The notes beneath the pieces were generated by a model. It did not search any database, had not been told where the DNA came from, and saw nothing but the letters and a program-made list of their open reading frames with translations. From Gammaproteobacteria bacterium (lineage in GTDB: Bacteria; Pseudomonadota; Gammaproteobacteria; Steroidobacterales; Steroidobacteraceae): a stretch of DNA of 8,396 nucleotides. Every line of letters starts with the position of its first letter. The stretch's first letter is position 1. Both the position numbers and the translations under genes were made by a program. Below, piece after piece: positions 5,549-8,396 of this stretch. Where the stretch lies: positions 1 to 8,396 of the forward strand of contig DAIDKA010000321.1 in assembly GCA_027451085.1 (NCBI GenBank). The letters are read 5' to 3'.

Positions 5549-6400
5549 TCAGCCGAAGCGGAAACCCGAGATCGTCCAGCCCATCATCAGGCCATTGAAG
5601 ACCCGGGTGCCAAGGTCCTGGCCGGCTGCGCCCGCGGCCACCATGAGTGGCAGCAGGTGTTCTTCGCGCGGATGCGAGAAGCGCGCAGCAGGCAGGCTGT
5701 CCCAGCGCGCCAGGCCGGCATTGCGCTCCGCGGGGTCCCGGGCGCACACCACGTGCTCCAGTGCGGCGTCGAAGACCGCGGACTCCATGATCGGACCGTT
5801 GGATGCGGAGCGCACCCGCAGGTTGTGGAAGCTCATGCCGCTGCCGACGATCAGCACGCCGCGTTCCCGCAGCGGCGCGAGTGCAGCGCCCAGCCGCAGG
5901 TGCTCCGCGGCCGACAGTCCCGCCTTCAGTGACATCTGCACCAGCGGCATGCGCGCCTCGGGCCAGGCCAGCAGGAAGGGCACGAACACCCCGTGATCCA
6001 GGCCCCGCCGTCCTTCGCCGGCGGTATCGATGCCGGCAGCTCCCAGGATATCCCTGATTTCCTGCGCCAGCCGTGGATCACCCGGCGCCGGGTATTTCAG
6101 CTGGTAGGTGTGCGGGGGAAAGCCGTAGTAATCAAACAGCAGCGGCGGGTGTTCCTGCGTGTTCACGGCCACCGGGTGCGCCTCCCAATGGCCGGAGACC
6201 ACCAGCACGGCACGGGGTGCCTGCGGCAGGGCTGCGGCAAGTCCCCTGAGATGGGCGGCAAGCCCGGTCCAGGGCTGTGCATAGGGCCGCTGCAGGCAGT
6301 GCCCGGGCTGGCAGGGCCAGCCGTGCGTGCACTGCACGGGTTCCATGAAAAAGCAGGGGCCGCCTCCGTGCGGGATATAGAAAGTAGGCAGGGTGCTCAT
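5549..6400 (-). CDS. DODA-type extradiol aromatic ring-opening dioxygenase (LigB superfamily)
   Basis: 283 residues from ATG 6400, slightly longer than the usual 255-275. LigB/DODA enzymes use a non-haem metal (Fe or Zn) to cleave catechol-like rings; family members include YgiD and plant DOPA 4,5-dioxygenase. Expected metal and catalytic positions are all present: H11 in IPHGGGP, H71 in SGHWE, H136 in LDHGVF, H192 in SFHN and H248 in PREEHLLP. The stretch LLFDYYGFPPHTYQL (about 87-101) is typical of the family. Unusual is a segment at about 22-45 carrying C24, H26, C30, H34 and C35, which looks inserted between the first His motif and the first helix. The start fits the family N-terminus but no clear Shine-Dalgarno precedes it. 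It starts 59 bases after the glpK stop on the same strand, so it could be a tail gene of the glp transcript. The true substrate cannot be told from sequence. Confidence 0.88.
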   Translation of the reverse strand: MSTLPTFYIPHGGGPCFFMEPVQCTHGWPCQPGHCLQRPYAQPWTGLAAHLRGLAAALPQAPRAVLVVSGHWEAHPVAVNTQEHPPLLFDYYGFPPHTYQLKYPAPGDPRLAQEIRDILGAAGIDTAGEGRRGLDHGVFVPFLLAWPEARMPLVQMSLKAGLSAAEHLRLGAALAPLRERGVLIVGSGMSFHNLRVRSASNGPIMESAVFDAALEHVVCARDPAERNAGLARWDSLPAARFSHPREEHLLPLMVAAGAAGQDLGTRVFNGLMMGWTISGFRFG

Positions 6401-6411
6401 GGTGGCAAGCG

Positions 6412-6437
6412 TACCGCGAATGGCGGTCGCGGCGGTA
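6412..6437 (-). repeat. Competing short stems in the glpK-dioxygenase gap
   Basis: TACCGC (6412-6417) pairs exactly with GCGGTA (6432-6437). Five bases of the same arm (6413-6417) can instead pair with GCGGT (6423-6427). The two stems are mutually exclusive and end 11 bases before the dioxygenase start. They could be a leader-RNA element or chance pairing in GC-rich DNA. Confidence 0.25.
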
Positions 6438-6459
6438 TGGCGCAGGTCCGGGGGCGGGA

Positions 6460-7946
<1,487 letters not shown>

Positions 7947-7950
<4 letters not shown>

Positions 7951-8396
7951 CGCTGGTCGCCGGTGTGCACGCTGTCCCCGCTGCGGGCGAGGATCGCGGC
8001 AGGCTGGGCGCCAAGCCAGGCGTCCAGCACGGCTTCGCTGCCGGCCGGTGTGTGCAGTCCGAGCTTGCTCCGCCGCCACAGGATGTCGGCCGCTGTACGC
8101 GCCCACTCCACGCGGCACAAGTACTCGATCTCCCGTGCATGCAGGCCGGGCAGTACCTCGGGCCCCAGCGCGGCGAGGCTGCCGGCGCTGCCGATCAGCC
8201 GTTCCAGGCGGGTGCCGTAGGCCTGCGCCATGCGTTCGCGCAGCGCCGGTGGCAGCCAGGGCCAGCGGCGGGCGACCTGGCGCAGGAACACCGCGAAGCT
8301 GCCCGCGGGCAGGTCGCCGCCAGGCAGCACTGCGGTGGTGGTCCATGCCGGCCGTGGCGGCCGCAACGCTCCGGCCAGCAGGTCCACCGCCTGTTC
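7947..8396 (-). CDS. glpD: Aerobic glycerol-3-phosphate dehydrogenase GlpD, C-terminal part
   Basis: 149 residues plus stop; the 5' end lies beyond the right edge. GlpD is an FAD enzyme of the inner membrane that oxidises glycerol-3-phosphate to dihydroxyacetone phosphate and passes electrons to quinone. Only the C-terminal helical cap domain is visible. It carries the family signature REIEYLCRVEWARTAADIL (visible residues 88-106) followed by WRRSKLGL, which closely matches the end of E. coli GlpD. The FAD-binding and catalytic domains (about 350 residues) are outside the window. The stop codon overlaps the glpK GTG by four bases, giving a glpD-glpK order; E. coli keeps these genes in separate operons. 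Confidence 0.93.

Noticed and set aside
7951..8346. An N-terminal extension of GlpK to give a 628-residue protein.
   Set aside because: The added residues are an off-frame translation of the glpD 3' end. GlpK proper starts at GTG 7950, at the conserved ALDQGTTSSR N-terminus.

Overview
The window is GC-rich throughout (by eye about two thirds G+C), and every gene I can support lies on the minus strand. Transcription order therefore runs from the right edge to the left: glpD (3' part only), glpK, a DODA-type extradiol dioxygenase, a gene-poor stretch of about 400 bases, a WbaP-type sugar-phosphate transferase, a Wzi-family outer-membrane protein, tRNA-Arg(TCG), a small secreted protein of unknown function, moeA, and moaA (cut by the left edge). 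High GC, a tRNA gene with an encoded CCA, Shine-Dalgarno-led genes, glpD/glpK, Wzi and MoeA/MoaA all suggest a chromosomal segment of a high-GC proteobacterium, most likely a gammaproteobacterium. I cannot name the genus.

Right part (5549-8396): glpD and glpK overlap by four bases (GTGA) and form a glycerol-use module. GlpK makes glycerol-3-phosphate and GlpD oxidises it at the membrane. A LigB-superfamily dioxygenase follows 59 bases downstream on the same strand. It may be co-transcribed, but it has no obvious link to glycerol metabolism.

Middle part (2865-5548): a 408-base stretch (5141-5548) with palindromes and an AT-rich island leads into a monotopic phosphoglycosyl transferase, which starts polysaccharide repeat units on undecaprenyl phosphate. 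A Wzi-like outer-membrane beta-barrel, used for surface attachment or assembly of capsule, follows 74 bases later. The pair covers the first and last steps of surface polysaccharide production. No other glycosyltransferase, flippase, polymerase or export gene is in view.

Left part (1-2864): tRNA-Arg(TCG) has a good sigma70-like promoter. A 127-residue exported protein with two cysteines follows, then a perfect 12-bp stem-loop, then moeA and moaA 12 bases apart. MoaA carries out the first step of molybdenum-cofactor synthesis and MoeA the molybdate-insertion step.

I see no mobile element, CRISPR array, phage gene or integrase. Most of the content is ordinary core metabolism. The items most worth a second look are a cysteine/histidine-rich insert near the N-terminus of the dioxygenase, the unassigned small secreted protein, the unusual membrane segment and insert in the sugar transferase, altered allosteric positions in GlpK, and the palindrome-rich leader upstream of the sugar transferase.
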